Below are positions 9,901-17,101 of a DNA stretch of 33,707 nt, piece after piece. The stretch spans positions 1-33,707 of the forward strand of contig CAJIZZ010000028.1 in assembly GCA_905181945.1 (NCBI GenBank), in the 5' to 3' direction. The stretch's first letter is position 1. Every line of letters starts with the position of its first letter. This DNA is from an uncultured Porticoccus sp. (GTDB lineage Bacteria; Pseudomonadota; Gammaproteobacteria; Pseudomonadales; Porticoccaceae). The translations under genes and the position numbers were made by a program. The notes under the pieces are model-generated. The model made no database searches. It saw nothing but the letters and a program-made list of their open reading frames with translations, and had not been told where the DNA came from.

Positions 9901-10416
9901 CGCCATACCGGTACTATTTTGCATCGCACATTACGACAGCTTGTATTAGATGGCATTGATAAATGGGATGACAAGAGAATTCAAGATCAACGGCCATTCT
10001 GGCAATCACAACTACAGCAACTTGGGGTTATCAACTACGATCAACCCCTAATCCTACTTGAACGCGCTATTAATGGCTGCCTCAAAGACAAAAAAAATCA
10101 TTGGATTTTTGAATCCAGTCACCAAGAAAGCAGACATGAGTATGCTATCGGATATCAAGGGTTAAAAAATGGTGCATCTCACACTTCTATTATAGATCGC
10201 TGCTTCATCATGGAGGGTATTCAGTGGATTATTGATTACAAATCAACCGAACCAATGAAAGGAGAACCGCAAGATATTTTTTTACAACGCGAAGTTGCCC
10301 AGTACAAAGATCAACTCAAACACTACCAGTACCTTCTCAAGAAAATGAATAATTTGCCCACAAAAATAAGCCTTTATTTTCCATTAATACAATGCCTGGA
10401 AACTATCCAGTCATAA
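6922..10416 (+). CDS. AddA-like UvrD-family helicase-nuclease
   Basis: This 1164-residue protein is a superfamily 1A helicase fused to a RecB-type nuclease domain, related to AddA/RecB. Helicase motifs in order are Walker A GSGKT at residues 26-30, motif II DEFQD at 429, motif III VGDPMQCLYSWRGAN, motif IV VNFRS, motif V IHKAKGLEFD at 797-806 and motif VI YVGVTRA at 875-881. The C-terminal nuclease has D1092 (IIDR), D1105-x-K1107 (IIDYKST) and a downstream QLKHYQYLL motif. It should unwind and resect DNA ends with the AddB-like partner. The ATG overlaps the partner's TGA in an ATGA, so the two are translationally coupled. I leave the symbol blank because these are not canonical addA. Confidence 0.92.
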   Translation: MKILDAKVRKVALEPFRSFAISAPAGSGKTELLTQRVLRLLAVVNDPEEILCMTFTKKSAHEMQHRVFKNLTDASKIITLNESADQLQGHQKITIELALKALAQNKKRGWNLLENPSRLRVNTIDGFCRKLASQLPIESNIGQHSELLDSPTTFCRKVIAEVLLSMLEENDALGSAVATLLSHLDNDLNKLELLLTGLLENRVQFIGQLYQAHDARDDLERNLNEVLEETLYDAKQLLAPHESEIALLADYAASNSLKGGDMTWCLGLKKLPEANVDQYHQWLGLCAMLMTKDERAPAWRMQCTAKQGFPTIIEGVEDKKESKAQAQLKKTTLLALIDKLKSIPGILETLVDIRHLPPSSYNDNQWAVINALSLLLKVLNAHLAVAFQKNQACDYTEITLAALRALGTDEAPTELALKLDYSIKHILIDEFQDTSSVQFNLLESLTRGWQSDDGRSLFIVGDPMQCLYSWRGANVGQFIQIRTSPIGGIQLEPLDLTVNFRSQDTIVKWVNHTFDGAFPEKDNISRGSISYRASTAFHQSPQSTLSQNEKSVTIDAFVDYPNPEGSAAEAAHITSLVCQAKKKSPKGSIAILVRQRRALTDILVSLQKEGLSWQATEIDPLSGRMPIIDLKSLTRALISPADRVAWLSILRAPWCGLDLNDLFQVANYVAPEENGPSSGKSYPLVMANLFRSSEISGISESGQKILCRISAVMKKNWEERYRKPFRVWVEAVWVELGGIASLRSSVEFSDCQQYFDLLERHEKFGQITDWATFERALEKLYAKPNEQADISLHVMTIHKAKGLEFDTVIIPGLNRQSKSSDHPLVLWHERLNKTGKNRLIIAPLKKTGQDHDPLFDHLRKEKVLREKLETTRVIYVGVTRAVKQLHLTYAINSDKKNPKEYNDPIASSLLKALIGSNRDKDCFKVDPSVSFKEHRYQPIDEHSSDVSPAVVLGSINRLPVDWIPPSTFNKNNIDLINLDKKILESISLTNVVARHTGTILHRTLRQLVLDGIDKWDDKRIQDQRPFWQSQLQQLGVINYDQPLILLERAINGCLKDKKNHWIFESSHQESRHEYAIGYQGLKNGASHTSIIDRCFIMEGIQWIIDYKSTEPMKGEPQDIFLQREVAQYKDQLKHYQYLLKKMNNLPTKISLYFPLIQCLETIQS

Positions 10417-10589
10417 TTTTGTATCGAGTGACGACTAATATTTAGCTGATGGCAATCAAAAATATGGTATAAATCTCTATAAATCATAGTCTTCAAGGAT
10501 TTTTTGGAGTCTTTTCTATGCCCTATGTGTTAAATTTTCATGTAGAATGGTGACATTAGAAATGAAATATTAGTCGGTGCATAAAACAA

Positions 10590-11663
10590 ATGATACAAGC
10601 TGTTGAAAACATCAATATTGAATCACAGGAAATATTGATAACGCCTAAGGCTCTAAAAGAAAAAATACAAATTAGTGGTGTTGCACGAAAAACAATAACT
10701 GATGGCCGAAATGCTATCGAAAATATTCTTGATCGAAAAGATCACAGAGTATTCGTTGTTGTTGGTCCCTGCTCTATCCATGATGTTGATGCCGCTATAG
10801 ATTATGCCAAAAAACTAAAAATTCTAGCTGAAGAAGTTAGCGACACTCTATGCTTGGTGATGAGGGTCTATTTTGAAAAACCTCGGACCACCACGGGATG
10901 GAAAGGGCTTATCAACGACCCCCATTTAAATGACTCATTTAAGATTACTGAAGGGCTTCATATAGGAAGGCGGCTGCTGCTGGATATAGCTGAAATAGGA
11001 CTGCCGACAGCCACCGAGGCTCTCGACCCCATTTCTCCTCAATATATGCATGATTTAATCGCATGGTCTGCTGTTGGTGCCAGAACTACAGAATCTCAAA
11101 CTCATCGCGAAATGGCCTCAGGCCTCTCCTCAACAGTAGGATTTAAGAATGGTACTGATGGCAGCTTATCCGTTGCGATCAATGCACTGAAATCTGTTGC
11201 TAGCCCGCATCGCTTTTTAGGCATCAATTCTGAAGGCAATGTATCTGTTGTAACAACAGCAGGAAATCCATACTCTCACGTAGTACTTCGTGGTGGTGAT
11301 GGAAAGCCTAATTACGACTCAGTCAGTGTTTCTCTTGCTGAGCAACAGCTGCAATCCTCAAGAATATCAGCAAACATTATGGTTGACTGTAGTCATGCTA
11401 ATTCAAATAAAAATCATGAGCTGCAACCCTTAGTGGTGGAAAATGTCACCAATCAAATCCTAGAAGGAAATAAATCGATTATAGGGATGATGATTGAAAG
11501 CAACATTAATGCTGGAAATCAGAGCCTGCCGGCTGATACCAAGGACCTTAAGTATGGTATATCTATAACCGATGCCTGTATTGATTGGGCAACCACTGAA
11601 ATCACAATACGAACAATGCGTGATAAATTAAAAGATGTACTGAGGGATAGAGAGAACAGCTAG
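10590..11663 (+). CDS. aroF: 3-deoxy-7-phosphoheptulonate (DAHP) synthase, AroF-like
   Basis: This enzyme condenses phosphoenolpyruvate with erythrose 4-phosphate, the first step of the shikimate pathway to aromatic amino acids. The 357-residue protein has the class I signatures VVVGPCSIHD, RVYFEKPRTTTGWKGLINDP, GARTTESQTHREMASGLS, GFKNGTDGS and VDCSHANSNK. Compared from memory with the E. coli isozymes, TEALDP and HRFLGIN match the tyrosine-regulated AroF rather than AroG. N7 aligns with AroF Asn-8, which is needed for tyrosine inhibition. Feedback specificity is inferred. A strong ribosome site is not obvious before the ATG. The gene stands alone, 173 bases after the helicase gene, and converges with nfuA. 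Confidence 0.93.
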   Translation: MIQAVENINIESQEILITPKALKEKIQISGVARKTITDGRNAIENILDRKDHRVFVVVGPCSIHDVDAAIDYAKKLKILAEEVSDTLCLVMRVYFEKPRTTTGWKGLINDPHLNDSFKITEGLHIGRRLLLDIAEIGLPTATEALDPISPQYMHDLIAWSAVGARTTESQTHREMASGLSSTVGFKNGTDGSLSVAINALKSVASPHRFLGINSEGNVSVVTTAGNPYSHVVLRGGDGKPNYDSVSVSLAEQQLQSSRISANIMVDCSHANSNKNHELQPLVVENVTNQILEGNKSIIGMMIESNINAGNQSLPADTKDLKYGISITDACIDWATTEITIRTMRDKLKDVLRDRENS

Positions 11664-11693
11664 CTGTGTGTATCGCGAGATAACCCGCTAAGG

Positions 11694-12275
11694 TTACATA
11701 TATGCTTTGCTTCGGTCGGTATGGTCTGTCACATCCTTGATGCCTTTAAGTTCAGGGATCTTGTCCATCATGGTTTTCTCTACGCCTTCTTTTAAGGTGA
11801 CATCGGCCGATCCGCAGCCCTGACAACCACCGCCAAATTTAAGAATAGCAATATCGTCCACTACTTCCTCTAAGCTAATATTTCCACCATGGGCAGCCAG
11901 CCCGGGATTAACATCATTATGCAGAACATAATTAATTTTATCTTCGATTGGACTATCATCGTCGATGTTAGGCATCCGAGAGTTTGGAGCTCTTATTGTT
12001 AGCTGGCCGCCAAACTTATCATCAGAGTAATCTACCGTGGCCTCCTCTAAAAATCGCAGACTTGCCTGTCCAAAATAAGCCTTGAAGCCAGTAAATTCCA
12101 TGATAGTATCATCTTCTTTCTCTTCACCAGGACGACAATAGGCAATACAAGTTTCAGCTTTAGGTGTTCCCGGGTCAGAAACAAACATACGGATTCCAAT
12201 ACCACTTGTATCTTGCTTAACAAGTAGCTCGGCAAGATACTTCTGCGCGGATTCTGTGATGGTGATATTTAACAT
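11694..12275 (-). CDS. nfuA: Fe-S biogenesis protein NfuA
   Basis: NfuA carries a [4Fe-4S] cluster and delivers it to client enzymes, especially under oxidative stress or iron limitation. The 193-residue length matches E. coli NfuA. The N-terminal half is a degenerate A-type carrier domain that lacks the three A-type cysteines. The C-terminal Nfu domain carries the cluster-binding pair C151-x-x-C154 in [21 protein letters not shown]. The ATG at 12275 is followed by [17 protein letters not shown], the normal family start. It is transcribed away from metH. No IscR site could be recognised with confidence upstream. Confidence 0.96.
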   Translation of the reverse strand: MLNITITESAQKYLAELLVKQDTSGIGIRMFVSDPGTPKAETCIAYCRPGEEKEDDTIMEFTGFKAYFGQASLRFLEEATVDYSDDKFGGQLTIRAPNSRMPNIDDDSPIEDKINYVLHNDVNPGLAAHGGNISLEEVVDDIAILKFGGGCQGCGSADVTLKEGVEKTMMDKIPELKGIKDVTDHTDRSKAYM

Positions 12276-12551
12276 TTTTGTGCCTAAAATTATTTATTTA
12301 CCTAAAGTTTTATCTAATCAAGCTGGTTGCTTTACTTTAACATTCTTACCTTATATCGACAATCAACTCAACTGGGGCAAGATGCTATTTTATGTGTACA
12401 TAAGGGCAATGCAAAGAATATTAATTGATTCCAAAATTTAAGATGCCCAAAGTCTATTCCTGTTAAACTATACTCTCATTTCTTGATATGGAAGGTTCTA
12501 TAAAAATATTTAATCTCCACAGATCAAAAGATATAAGATGCAGTCTAACAA

Positions 12552-12581
12552 AATCTATATCAAAATATTTTGATATAGATT
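12552..12581. promoter_or_regulatory. Perfect 30-bp palindrome, candidate metH operator
   Basis: The left half is AATCTATATCAAAAT and the right half is its exact reverse complement, with the centre between 12566 and 12567. No T-run follows on either strand, so it does not look like a terminator. Its right half contains the -35 hexamer of the metH promoter, which is where a dimeric repressor would block RNA polymerase. It does not resemble MetJ (AGACGTCT repeats) or MetR (TGAA-N5-TTCA) sites. A SahR-type ArsR-family regulator is a speculative candidate. Confidence 0.7.
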
Positions 12582-12598
12582 AAGTAACATGATAAAAT
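12570..12598 (+). promoter_or_regulatory. Sigma70 promoter for metH
   Basis: TTGATA at 12570-12575 and TAAAAT at 12593-12598 are separated by exactly 17 bases. The predicted transcript would start near 12605 and have a leader of about 90 bases before the metH ATG. The -35 box lies inside the right arm of the palindrome at 12552-12581. Confidence 0.65.
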
Positions 12599-12693
12599 CC
12601 TTACCTATTAAGCAATACTATTACAGCAAAAGAGCTATTAGAATTCTTTCACAATCCTAATGCTTCTGCTGAAAAAAATAGTATAAAAAAATT

Positions 12694-15600
12694 ATGGACC
12701 AAAAATTGAACAATCGCGATATTCGTATAAAAAAATTATACCAAGAATCACTCCATCGAATCTTAATTCTTGATGGTGCTATGGGTACGATGATTCAAAG
12801 GCATAAGCTTAATGAATCCGACTATAAGGGTGAGCGCTTCAAGTCTTTTAATCAAGCGGTGGCGGGCAACAATGACCTTCTCTCTTTAACTCAACCGGAT
12901 ATCATTCAAAATATACATTTGGCCTACCTAAAAGCTGGTGCCGATATTATTGAAACCAACACATTCAATTCTACTTCAGTCTCTCTTGCTGATTACAGCA
13001 TGGAATCATTGGTATATGAGCTAAACAAAACTGGCGCCGAGCTTGCACGAGCGGCCTGTGATCAAATTGCTACACCAGAAAAACCTAGATGGGTTGCTGG
13101 GGTCTTAGGTCCAACCAGTCGAACATTATCTATATCTCCTGATGTTAATGATCCCGCTGCACGCAATACTAGTTTTGATGAGCTGGTAGAAACGTATATC
13201 GAAGCAACCGAAGGGCTTATTGCTGGCGGCAGCGATATTATATTAATAGAAACAATCTTTGACACTTTAAATGCGAAGGCAGCAATTTTTGCAGTAAAGC
13301 TAGCCTTCGAAAAACTGGGTTTCGATTTACCAATCATGTTATCAGGGACTATTACAGACGCTAGCGGAAGAACGCTCTCAGGGCAAACACCTGAAGCTTT
13401 TTGGAATTCAGTTGCTCACGCAAAACCTTTCTCTATTGGCTTTAACTGCGCGCTGGGAGCAAAAGAGCTTAGACCTCATATAGAGGAACTGTCTCGACTT
13501 TGCGACACCCTTGTTAGCGCACATCCTAATGCTGGATTGCCAAATGAATTTGGTGAATATGATCAAACTCCACAAGAAATGACAGCAATTGTTGCTGAAT
13601 TTGCTGAATCTGGATTAGTTAACATTATTGGTGGTTGCTGTGGAACAACACCAGAGCATATTAAGGATATCGCGGATAGCGTCAAACAGTTTAAGTCTCG
13701 CCTGATACCCAAGATAAAGCCCGCCTGCCGCCTATCTGGACTAGAAGCTTATACTATTTATGAAGACTCCTTGTTTGTAAACGTAGGGGAACGCTGCAAT
13801 GTTACAGGCTCCGCTCGTTTCAAAAAATTAATATTAGATGGGGAGTATGAAGAAGCTTTAGCTGTAGCGCGTCAACAAGTAGAAGATGGTGCCCAAATCA
13901 TCGATATCAATATGGATGAAGGCATGCTCGATGCGCATCATGCTATGACTACTTTTCTTAAGTTAATTGCTTCTGAGCCAGACATATCAAAAGTTCCATT
14001 GATGATCGACTCTTCTAAATGGGACGTCATCGAGGCAGGCCTAAAGTGGGTTCAAGGAAAATGTATTGTAAACTCTATTAGCCTAAAGGAAGGCGAAGAG
14101 CCTTTTGTAAGGCAAGCAAAATTGTGTAAAAAATATGGGGCAGCTGTTGTAATTATGGCTTTTGACACCAAAGGTCAGGCTGACAGCCTAGAACGTAGAA
14201 AAGAAATATGCCAGCGCAGCTATAACATCTTGGTAAATGAAGTTGGGTTTAATGCGGAAGATATAATCTTCGATCCAAATGTATTCGCAGTTGCAACAGG
14301 TATAGAGGAGCATAACAACTATGCAGTCGATTTTATTGAAAGTACTAGATGGATTAAACAGAACCTGCCTCTCGCTCTGATATCTGGGGGGATTAGCAAT
14401 GTTTCATTCTCATTCCGTGGAAATAATCCAGTAAGGGAAGCCATTCATTCAGTATTTCTCCTCTATGCCATTCGTGCTGGTTTAAGCATGGGTATTGTTA
14501 ATGCGGGACAGTTAACAGTTTATAGTGAGATCCCTGAAGAGCTCTGCAAAAAAGTAGATGAAGTCATTCTAAACCTTTCACCTGAAAGCACAGAGAATCT
14601 CGTCGCTATAGCTCAAAATTATCATGTCGATGGGCCTAATAAAGAAAATAAATCAGATATAGAATGGCGCTCATGGCCAATTGAAAAACGCTTAGAACAC
14701 GCCTTAGTTAAAGGAATAACTACTTATATCATCGAAGATACCGAAGAGTGCCGCATTAAGTCAGAACGACCCCTCCATGTGATTGAGGGTCCCCTAATGG
14801 ATGGAATGAATGTAGTGGGCGATTTATTTGGGGAGGGAAAAATGTTTCTCCCGCAAGTGGTCAAATCTGCTCGAGTAATGAAACAATCGGTTGCTCACCT
14901 TCAACCCTTTATTGAAAGCGAAAAAGGGGGGAAGGCAAAAAATAATGGGAAAATATTGATGGCCACAGTAAAAGGTGACGTCCACGATATTGGTAAAAAT
15001 ATCGTTGGAGTAGTCCTTGGCTGCAATAATTATGAGGTGATTGATCTGGGTGTCATGGTTTCAGCTGAAAAAATTATAGAGACTGCCATACAAGAGAACG
15101 TAGATATTATTGGCCTATCTGGGCTTATCACGCCCTCTCTGGATGAAATGGTTCATATAGCCAGCGAGCTTGAGCGTCAAAACTTAAATTTTCCGCTTCT
15201 CATTGGTGGAGCAACTACGTCAAAAGCGCACACAGCGGTTAAAATTGATCCTAACTATCATCGAAATCAAACAATTTATGTTCCTGATGCCTCTAGGGCT
15301 GTCGGGGTGGCCAGCAAGCTTCTCAACAAAGAGGAGCGAGACAACTATGTTACTCAAATCCAAACAGATTACGAGCAAGTTCGCGCTAGGATGATCAATC
15401 GAAAACCAAGAAATGCCGCTCTTACTTATGTCGAAGCTAAAGAGGCTGGTCCCGTAATGGATTGGCAGCAGTACACCCCGCCGATACCTCGCGTTCTGGG
15501 GGTTCAAGTGTTAGACAATTATCCACTTGAGTTATTGCTAGATTCTATCGACTGGACTCCCTTTTTTGTTACATGGGATCTTGCAGGAAAGTACCCCAAG

Positions 15601-16401
15601 ATACTTAGTGACACAGTAGTAGGAAAAGTCGCGACTGAGTTATTTAATGATGCGCAAGTGATGCTAAAAGAGCTCATCGAAAAAGGGCAGCTAACGGCTA
15701 CCGCAGTATTTGGGTTATGGCCGGCCAATACAGTCAATCAAGATGATATTCAAGTTTATGCAGATGAGTCTCGTTCTGAAATAGAGATTACAATACATAA
15801 TATTAGACAGCAAACATCAAAAAATAGCAGCTCTGCAGAAATGCTTTCTTTGGGAGACTTTATAGCACCAAAAGATTCCAACAAAAATGACTACATAGGA
15901 GCATTTGCCGTCACAACCGGCACGGGCGTTGAGGAGCTGTCCGCTGAGTATGAGGCAAAAGGTGATGACTACAATAGTATCATGATCAAAGCTTTAGCTG
16001 ATCGCCTTGCGGAAGCTTTTACTGAGCATTTACATATGAGGGTTAGGAAAGAGTTCTGGGGATACGCCGCGGATGAAACTCTAGACAATGAATCGCTAAT
16101 TAAAGAAAAATACCAAGGTATCAGGCCAGCACCCGGGTATCCATCCTGCCCTGACCATACAGAAAAAGAACAACTATTTAAGCTATTAAACGTGACCAAT
16201 AATGCAGGGATAAAGCTTACTGAAAATTTTGCTATGAGCCCAGCAGCATCAGTTAGCGGCTGGTACTTTTCTCATCCTGAGTCAAAGTACTTTAATGTCG
16301 GAAAGATAAATCAGGATCAGCTGGAAAGTCTGGCAGCACGAAAAGGAGCCTCATTGGAGACTATGCAAAGATGGTTAAGGCCAAACTTACAGGACATATA
16401 G
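12694..16401 (+). CDS. metH: Cobalamin-dependent methionine synthase
   Basis: MetH transfers the methyl group of 5-methyltetrahydrofolate to homocysteine through methylcobalamin. All four modules are present in 1235 residues (E. coli 1227). The homocysteine domain has zinc ligands C252 and C315-C316 ([11 protein letters not shown]). The pterin-binding domain starts near [12 protein letters not shown]. The cobalamin domain has D762-x-H764-x-x-G767 in DVHDIGKN, His764 being the lower cobalt ligand. The C-terminal activation domain binds AdoMet through RPAPGYP (1144-1150). Nothing looks damaged. No strong Shine-Dalgarno precedes the ATG. A palindrome over the promoter suggests repression. The DUF2970 gene follows, its ribosome site overlapping the metH stop. 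Confidence 0.98.
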   Translation: MDQKLNNRDIRIKKLYQESLHRILILDGAMGTMIQRHKLNESDYKGERFKSFNQAVAGNNDLLSLTQPDIIQNIHLAYLKAGADIIETNTFNSTSVSLADYSMESLVYELNKTGAELARAACDQIATPEKPRWVAGVLGPTSRTLSISPDVNDPAARNTSFDELVETYIEATEGLIAGGSDIILIETIFDTLNAKAAIFAVKLAFEKLGFDLPIMLSGTITDASGRTLSGQTPEAFWNSVAHAKPFSIGFNCALGAKELRPHIEELSRLCDTLVSAHPNAGLPNEFGEYDQTPQEMTAIVAEFAESGLVNIIGGCCGTTPEHIKDIADSVKQFKSRLIPKIKPACRLSGLEAYTIYEDSLFVNVGERCNVTGSARFKKLILDGEYEEALAVARQQVEDGAQIIDINMDEGMLDAHHAMTTFLKLIASEPDISKVPLMIDSSKWDVIEAGLKWVQGKCIVNSISLKEGEEPFVRQAKLCKKYGAAVVIMAFDTKGQADSLERRKEICQRSYNILVNEVGFNAEDIIFDPNVFAVATGIEEHNNYAVDFIESTRWIKQNLPLALISGGISNVSFSFRGNNPVREAIHSVFLLYAIRAGLSMGIVNAGQLTVYSEIPEELCKKVDEVILNLSPESTENLVAIAQNYHVDGPNKENKSDIEWRSWPIEKRLEHALVKGITTYIIEDTEECRIKSERPLHVIEGPLMDGMNVVGDLFGEGKMFLPQVVKSARVMKQSVAHLQPFIESEKGGKAKNNGKILMATVKGDVHDIGKNIVGVVLGCNNYEVIDLGVMVSAEKIIETAIQENVDIIGLSGLITPSLDEMVHIASELERQNLNFPLLIGGATTSKAHTAVKIDPNYHRNQTIYVPDASRAVGVASKLLNKEERDNYVTQIQTDYEQVRARMINRKPRNAALTYVEAKEAGPVMDWQQYTPPIPRVLGVQVLDNYPLELLLDSIDWTPFFVTWDLAGKYPKILSDTVVGKVATELFNDAQVMLKELIEKGQLTATAVFGLWPANTVNQDDIQVYADESRSEIEITIHNIRQQTSKNSSSAEMLSLGDFIAPKDSNKNDYIGAFAVTTGTGVEELSAEYEAKGDDYNSIMIKALADRLAEAFTEHLHMRVRKEFWGYAADETLDNESLIKEKYQGIRPAPGYPSCPDHTEKEQLFKLLNVTNNAGIKLTENFAMSPAASVSGWYFSHPESKYFNVGKINQDQLESLAARKGASLETMQRWLRPNLQDI

Positions 16402-16409
16402 GAGGAGTG

Positions 16410-16643
16410 ATGTTAAAAAAAGACCCCACTCTCGATCAAGCTGATAAAAAACCAAACTTCTGGGCAATTGTAGCCAGTACTTTAGCTGCATTTATTGGAG
16501 TGCAAAGCAATAAAAATAGAATTAGGGACTTTAAGTACGGGAACATATACAGCTTTATCGTATCAGGTCTTATATTTACTGTGATTTTTATTTTTTGTAT
16601 TACACTGGCTGTTAAATGGGTACTAAACAGTTCGGGTGCCTAG
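16410..16643 (+). CDS. DUF2970 family small membrane protein (77 aa)
   Basis: The pattern NFWAIVASTLAAFIGVQSNKNRIRDFKYGNIYSFIVSGLIFT matches the DUF2970 family, short bacterial membrane proteins of unknown function. One amphipathic or membrane stretch covers about residues 17-30 and a clear transmembrane helix about 48-70. I start at the ATG at 16410. AGGAGG at 16400-16405 lies four bases upstream and includes the last two bases of the metH stop codon, so translation is probably coupled to metH. A GTG one codon earlier is possible. The frame is open upstream to 16371, but that part lies inside metH. Confidence 0.85.
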   Translation: MLKKDPTLDQADKKPNFWAIVASTLAAFIGVQSNKNRIRDFKYGNIYSFIVSGLIFTVIFIFCITLAVKWVLNSSGA

Positions 16644-16677
16644 CAACTTCAATTAATCAATGTAGAAAATGAGCGCC

Positions 16678-16703
16678 AAAAATGGCAAAAATTACCATTT
16701 TTT
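16678..16703. terminator. Weak bidirectional terminator-like hairpin
   Basis: AAAAATGG at 16678-16685 pairs with CCATTTTT at 16695-16702 across a nine-base loop, followed by T on the plus strand and preceded by A. It sits between two convergent genes, the DUF2970 gene (+) and the 41-codon frame (-), which is where a shared terminator would be expected. The stem is AT-rich, so it is not a strong call. Confidence 0.4.
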
Positions 16704-16732
16704 ATATCAGCCATACGCTATAATAATTATTC

Positions 16733-16858
16733 TTATTGATTGCTCAACCAAAAAACAAATCCGACTATAATAATAAACGCTACAGCAACCGCTGCCACAG
16801 CATCGACCACGCTATCATCTTTTTTATCAATCTGATTAGTAACAACTTCTTCTGGCAT
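16733..16858 (-). CDS. Putative 41-residue single-helix membrane miniprotein
   Basis: On the minus strand an ATG at 16858 opens a 41-codon frame ending in TAA at 16733-16735. GAGG is eight bases upstream of the ATG, a proper ribosome site. The product starts with an acidic/polar segment, MPEEVVTNQIDKKDDS. A continuous hydrophobic helix follows (about residues 17-38: VVDAVAAVAVAFIIIVGFVF), then WLSNQ. This is the layout of a small single-pass inner-membrane protein. I do not recognise the family. It lies alone between the DUF2970 gene and cysI, convergent with the former and divergent from the latter. The start, ribosome site and composition argue for a real gene, but the length is short enough for chance. 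Confidence 0.55.
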   Translation of the reverse strand: MPEEVVTNQIDKKDDSVVDAVAAVAVAFIIIVGFVFWLSNQ

Positions 16859-17101
16859 ACCATCGACCTCGCATCTGCCCAAACTTTACATTAAATGTTC
16901 TATTAATCGGTAATTGTATCAGCATCGTTTTGTGTTGTCGTCTCTCTTGAACCTCCATAATGATTTCAGTACAGCTAAGTTTCGATAGCACTAAAAGTCT
17001 GATTATCCTCTTTAAAGTTCACCCAATTCTATTATTCTGCCCGTCAATAATAGATAATAAAGCATTCTTAAACTTCTACTACTACCTCTGTTAACTATTT
17101 T
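16859..17101. other. Upstream region of cysI
   Basis: These 243 bases separate the start of the 41-codon minus-strand gene from the start of cysI and must hold both promoters. The only distinct structure is an inverted repeat at 17028-17054. I found no convincing sigma70 promoter pair, no riboswitch and no recognisable CysB site. Confidence 0.5.
17028..17054. repeat. Inverted repeat upstream of cysI
   Basis: TCTATTATT at 17028-17036 and its exact reverse complement AATAATAGA at 17046-17054 flank the nine-base spacer CTGCCCGTC. The right arm ends 47 bases before the cysI ATG. It could be an operator for a dimeric regulator or a hairpin in the cysI leader. No T-tract follows, so it is not an intrinsic terminator. 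Confidence 0.55.

Larger units (their letters stand above)
12276..12693. other. 418-base divergent intergenic region between nfuA and metH
   Basis: This very AT-rich stretch must hold the promoters of both flanking genes. The clearest content is a perfect 30-bp palindrome at 12552-12581 and a well-formed promoter at 12570-12598, both described separately. I saw no B12-box sequence of a cobalamin riboswitch and no SAM riboswitch core. A 61-codon frame at 12256-12441 overlaps the start of nfuA on the opposite strand and looks non-coding. Confidence 0.7.

Noticed and set aside
12256-12441. A 61-codon plus-strand frame in the nfuA-metH gap
   Set aside because: It begins inside nfuA on the opposite strand, has no ribosome site and its product looks like random AT-rich translation.
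12599-12693. Cobalamin or SAM riboswitch in the metH leader
   Set aside because: The leader of about 90 bases is too short and lacks the conserved B12-box and SAM-riboswitch core sequences.
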